DNA of 64,000 nucleotides from Methylacidiphilales bacterium. GTDB taxonomy: Bacteria > Verrucomicrobiota > Verrucomicrobiia > Methylacidiphilales > UBA1321. The translations under genes and the position numbers were made by a program. A model generated the notes under the pieces. It was not told where the DNA came from. It saw only the letters and a list, made by a program, of their open reading frames with translations, and did no database searches. The DNA lies in contig JAJSLK010000045.1 of NCBI GenBank assembly GCA_021272165.1, positions 62,001 to 126,000 of the forward strand. Direction: 5' to 3'. Shown piece after piece: positions 61,765 through 64,000 of this stretch (positions are counted from its first letter, which is position 1; each line of letters starts with the position of its first letter).

Positions 61765-64000
61765 TTACCCGATCTGGGCGCGGAGAACTTTGTAATCGAT
61801 CTTGCCGGTCCCGAGGAGCGGGAGCTGGTCGAGAGGGCGGACTTCGTCGAGGCGCATGATGCCGCGGAAACCGGCTTTGGTCAGGAGCGCATTGGCGTCG
61901 GCCAGCGTGATGTCAGCGGTGGTGAAGAGGACGATGCGGCGGCCGTCAGGCGTCTCGATGCCCTCGACCGCGACCTGCGGGCCGTTTTCGCCGGGTGGAT
62001 AGGCGGCGGCAAAGGGCTCCTCCAGTGCGGGGAGCGAGATCATTTCGCCACCGGCCTTGAGGAAGCGCTTGAGGCGGCCCGCAAAATGGATGAAGCCCTC
62101 GGCATCGAGGCTGGCGAGATCGCCGGTGATGTACCAGCGCTTGCCTCCGTGCTCGTGAAATGGGCTGGGCCCGTCGTAATCGAGGTAGCCGGGAAAAATC
62201 GTAGGGCCATGAACGAGAAGCAGGCCACGCTGGTCCGCGGGCAATGGTTGCATCGATTCGGGATCGACGACGAGGACTTCGACGCCGTCAAGCGGTTCGC
62301 CAATGGTACCGGGACGCAGTTTGCCGGGGCGGCTGACGGAAACGACGGGCGAGCATTCGGTGATGCCGTAGCCTTCGCTGAGAATGGCGTGGGGCGTCAT
62401 TTCCTTCGCCCGAGCGAAGAGCGGATCGGGACATTTCTCGGCGCCGGTGATGACGAAACGAAGTGAGGCCAGATCGGCGGGCCTGGCGGCGTTGAGGATA
62501 TAGCTGAAAAAAGTCGGGGTACTGAAAAGGAGCGTCGGTTTATAGGCGGCGATCTTCCGCGCGAGGCCCGCGGCATCGGTCGGGTCGGCATGATGGACGA
62601 CAGGGACGCCTCCCACCAGAGGCAGAACCAGGTTCGCACTGAGGCCGAAACTGTGAAAGGGAGGCAGGAATCCCAGCAAGATGTCGTTGCGCTTGAAACC
62701 GCAGGCCGAGGCGCCGGCGCGGACGTCGTGCAGGATATTACCATGGGTAAGCGGAACGGCCTTGGGTGCTTTTTCAGAGCCAGAGGTGAAAAGGACGACG
62801 GCGGTGTCGGAAGGCGCGGGCTTCGGGATGCAGCGGAGAAGGCGTCCGGGAAAAAGTCGGATGCCGAGCAGCGTGGCCAGCGCCTCGACCTTGCCAATGT
62901 CCTGACGGAGGTCTTCGAGGAAGATATAGTCGACGCCGGAGATTTTAATCCCGAGTCGGTCGATGAATTTTCGTGACGTGACAACGCGTTGCAGGCGCAT
63001 GACCTTCGCGGCGTGATCGAGGTTGGCGGGGCCGGTGGTCCAATTGAGAAGGACGGGGAGCTTGCGGGCCCAGTGGAGCGCCATGAAGGCGGTGTCGACG
63101 GCGACCGAGGCGGGGAGCATGAGCCCGACGGCGTCGCCCGGAACCCGGGCGAACCGCTTGGCCATGAGCGAGGCGCCGGTCAGCATGCGCTCATAGGTGA
63201 CGGCGCCGGAGAGATCATCCGCCGCCGCGGCCTCGCCCCGATGCGGGATGGCCTGACAGACAAAAGCTTCAAGGATGGAGTCGCCGGAAACGGAGAAGGG
63301 CGCGGAGGATTCGGCGCGGGGCTCGGTCCACTTTGCGGGCACAACGACGGGCTTCGCGTTATCGGCTTCCATGATGCCCTGGGCCAGCATCCACAATTCC
63401 CCGACGGTGGCGGCGACCTGGTCGCTGCGAAAGCCGAAGCGCTGCTCGATGGCCATGGCGAGGTCCATGCGGCTGAGGCTGTCGAGGCCGAGGGCTTCGA
63501 GCCGCGTGGCGGAATTTTTTTCGGCATCGGCGAGCGGGCGCTTGAGCTGTTCCTCGAGCATGGCGAGGACGGCCTGGCGGGTCACAGGCGTGATTTTCTC
63601 GAGGGGAACCTCGCGGACGAGATTAATTTTCGGAAAATCAAATGTGCGCGGGCCGAAGGCGAAATGATAGGGGACGTAAGTGGCCTCGGTGCTGAGGCCA
63701 CGGTTGAACCAGTCCTCGAGCCAGGGATTGAAGACCTCGCGGCTGAGGCCGGGAATGGATGGGGGATCGACGACCTCGACGGTCATGCGGATGCGGCGGC
63801 GCGGCGTGAAAAAGACGAGGTTGGCGAGAAGAATGCCGATGGCGCGGATGAAATTCTCGCCGAGATCGGGTTCTTTGCCGGTGGGCGCACAGGTCGACAT
63901 GCCGCCCCAGACGCCAACGGTGCGGACAAGAACGACGGTAGTGTTCGGACGGCGACTGAGGATGTCGGGCACGGCGCGAGTGAAACCGATTTGTTCGAGA
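61765..64000 (-). CDS. Multidomain acyl-CoA/ACP synthetase (AMP-binding), 5' end beyond window
   Basis: The frame is open to the window edge, with at least 744 residues visible. Order from the N side: end of an acyltransferase-like domain (FIRAIGILLANLVFF ... MTVEVVDPPSIPG), a phosphopantetheine carrier domain with the attachment serine in EALGLDSLSRMDLAMAIEQRFGF, and an AMP-forming ligase with VVLFTSGSEKAPKAVPLTHGNI, SEGYGITECSPVVS and YITGDLASLDAEGFI. The layout resembles Aas-type lysophospholipid acyl-recycling fusions and fatty-acid loading enzymes. The upstream PlsC part is missing here. Confidence 0.88.
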   Translation of the reverse strand, partial: LEQIGFTRAVPDILSRRPNTTVVLVRTVGVWGGMSTCAPTGKEPDLGENFIRAIGILLANLVFFTPRRRIRMTVEVVDPPSIPGLSREVFNPWLEDWFNRGLSTEATYVPYHFAFGPRTFDFPKINLVREVPLEKITPVTRQAVLAMLEEQLKRPLADAEKNSATRLEALGLDSLSRMDLAMAIEQRFGFRSDQVAATVGELWMLAQGIMEADNAKPVVVPAKWTEPRAESSAPFSVSGDSILEAFVCQAIPHRGEAAAADDLSGAVTYERMLTGASLMAKRFARVPGDAVGLMLPASVAVDTAFMALHWARKLPVLLNWTTGPANLDHAAKVMRLQRVVTSRKFIDRLGIKISGVDYIFLEDLRQDIGKVEALATLLGIRLFPGRLLRCIPKPAPSDTAVVLFTSGSEKAPKAVPLTHGNILHDVRAGASACGFKRNDILLGFLPPFHSFGLSANLVLPLVGGVPVVHHADPTDAAGLARKIAAYKPTLLFSTPTFFSYILNAARPADLASLRFVITGAEKCPDPLFARAKEMTPHAILSEGYGITECSPVVSVSRPGKLRPGTIGEPLDGVEVLVVDPESMQPLPADQRGLLLVHGPTIFPGYLDYDGPSPFHEHGGKRWYITGDLASLDAEGFIHFAGRLKRFLKAGGEMISLPALEEPFAAAYPPGENGPQVAVEGIETPDGRRIVLFTTADITLADANALLTKAGFRGIMRLDEVRPLDQLPLLGTGKIDYKVLRAQIG

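Overview
The window reads as chromosomal DNA of a GC-rich, Gram-negative bacterium. An outer-membrane porin, the MreD/PBP2/RodA rod-shape genes, a TatA-type protein, betaine-lipid genes (btaA/btaB), GYF_2-domain membrane proteins and several plasmid-type toxin-antitoxin pairs suggest the PVC group, most likely Verrucomicrobiota. That placement is inferred from gene style, not from a marker tree. No rRNA operon, CRISPR array or prophage structural module was found.

Layout. 1-13 kb: a 5'-truncated MurQ etherase, a secreted coiled-coil/TPR protein with an apparently leaderless promoter, an EIIA(Ntr)-like protein, a DEAD-box helicase, Rho, PurB, TatA, an MFS carrier, a secreted cyclophilin and an EamA exporter. 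The exporter is preceded by a structured leader with terminator and antiterminator pairing that looks like a riboswitch. 13.4-14.4 kb: an AT-rich pair of genes, one with an ADP-ribosyltransferase-like pattern. 14.4-24.6 kb: a glycosyltransferase, RNase III, a site-2 protease, and a long minus-strand run mreD-mrdA-rodA-rng-rlpA-nudix. 25-33 kb: a porin with an elaborate leader, glnB behind a sigma-54-like promoter, tRNA-Lys, a GAF/SpoIIE phosphatase, a RelE-type module, and an overlapping hisC-tyrA-aroA operon.

33.16-38.57 kb is the most unusual stretch. It is AT-richer, bounded by a perfect 17-bp inverted repeat, and has a third related end inside it. Its left part is one 4-bp-overlapping operon (IS1595-type transposase, 52-aa ORF, BglII-like endonuclease, MT-A70 methyltransferase) behind a strong promoter overlapped by a palindromic operator. 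A tRNA-like gene with an Asp anticodon (GUC) but a tRNA-Leu-like class II body, and a winged-helix-like protein, lie beside it. Its right part is a compact three-gene module (STAS-like/HATPase, DUF4325-like STAS protein, PIN nuclease) that I propose as a candidate defence or conflict system.

38.6-64 kb: a DUF1287 protein, an FAD monooxygenase, a polar amino-acid ABC pair, a serine hydrolase, queE, an NtrC-type regulator, DAHP synthase, citrate synthase, btaA-hicB-hicA-btaB, an NCS2 permease, a frameshifted DUF3800 gene, a WD40 protein, a ParE-type module, and a minus-strand run ligA-LysM-GYF-COG0523. The ligA gene contains an AT-rich internal block and sits beside an orphan BRCT protein and an ORF carrying a palindromic insertion. 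The window ends inside a multidomain acyl-ACP ligase. Dispersed palindromic repeats (a GATCCYTCGACAAGCTC family and GTAG-type REP hairpins) punctuate the intergenic spaces.
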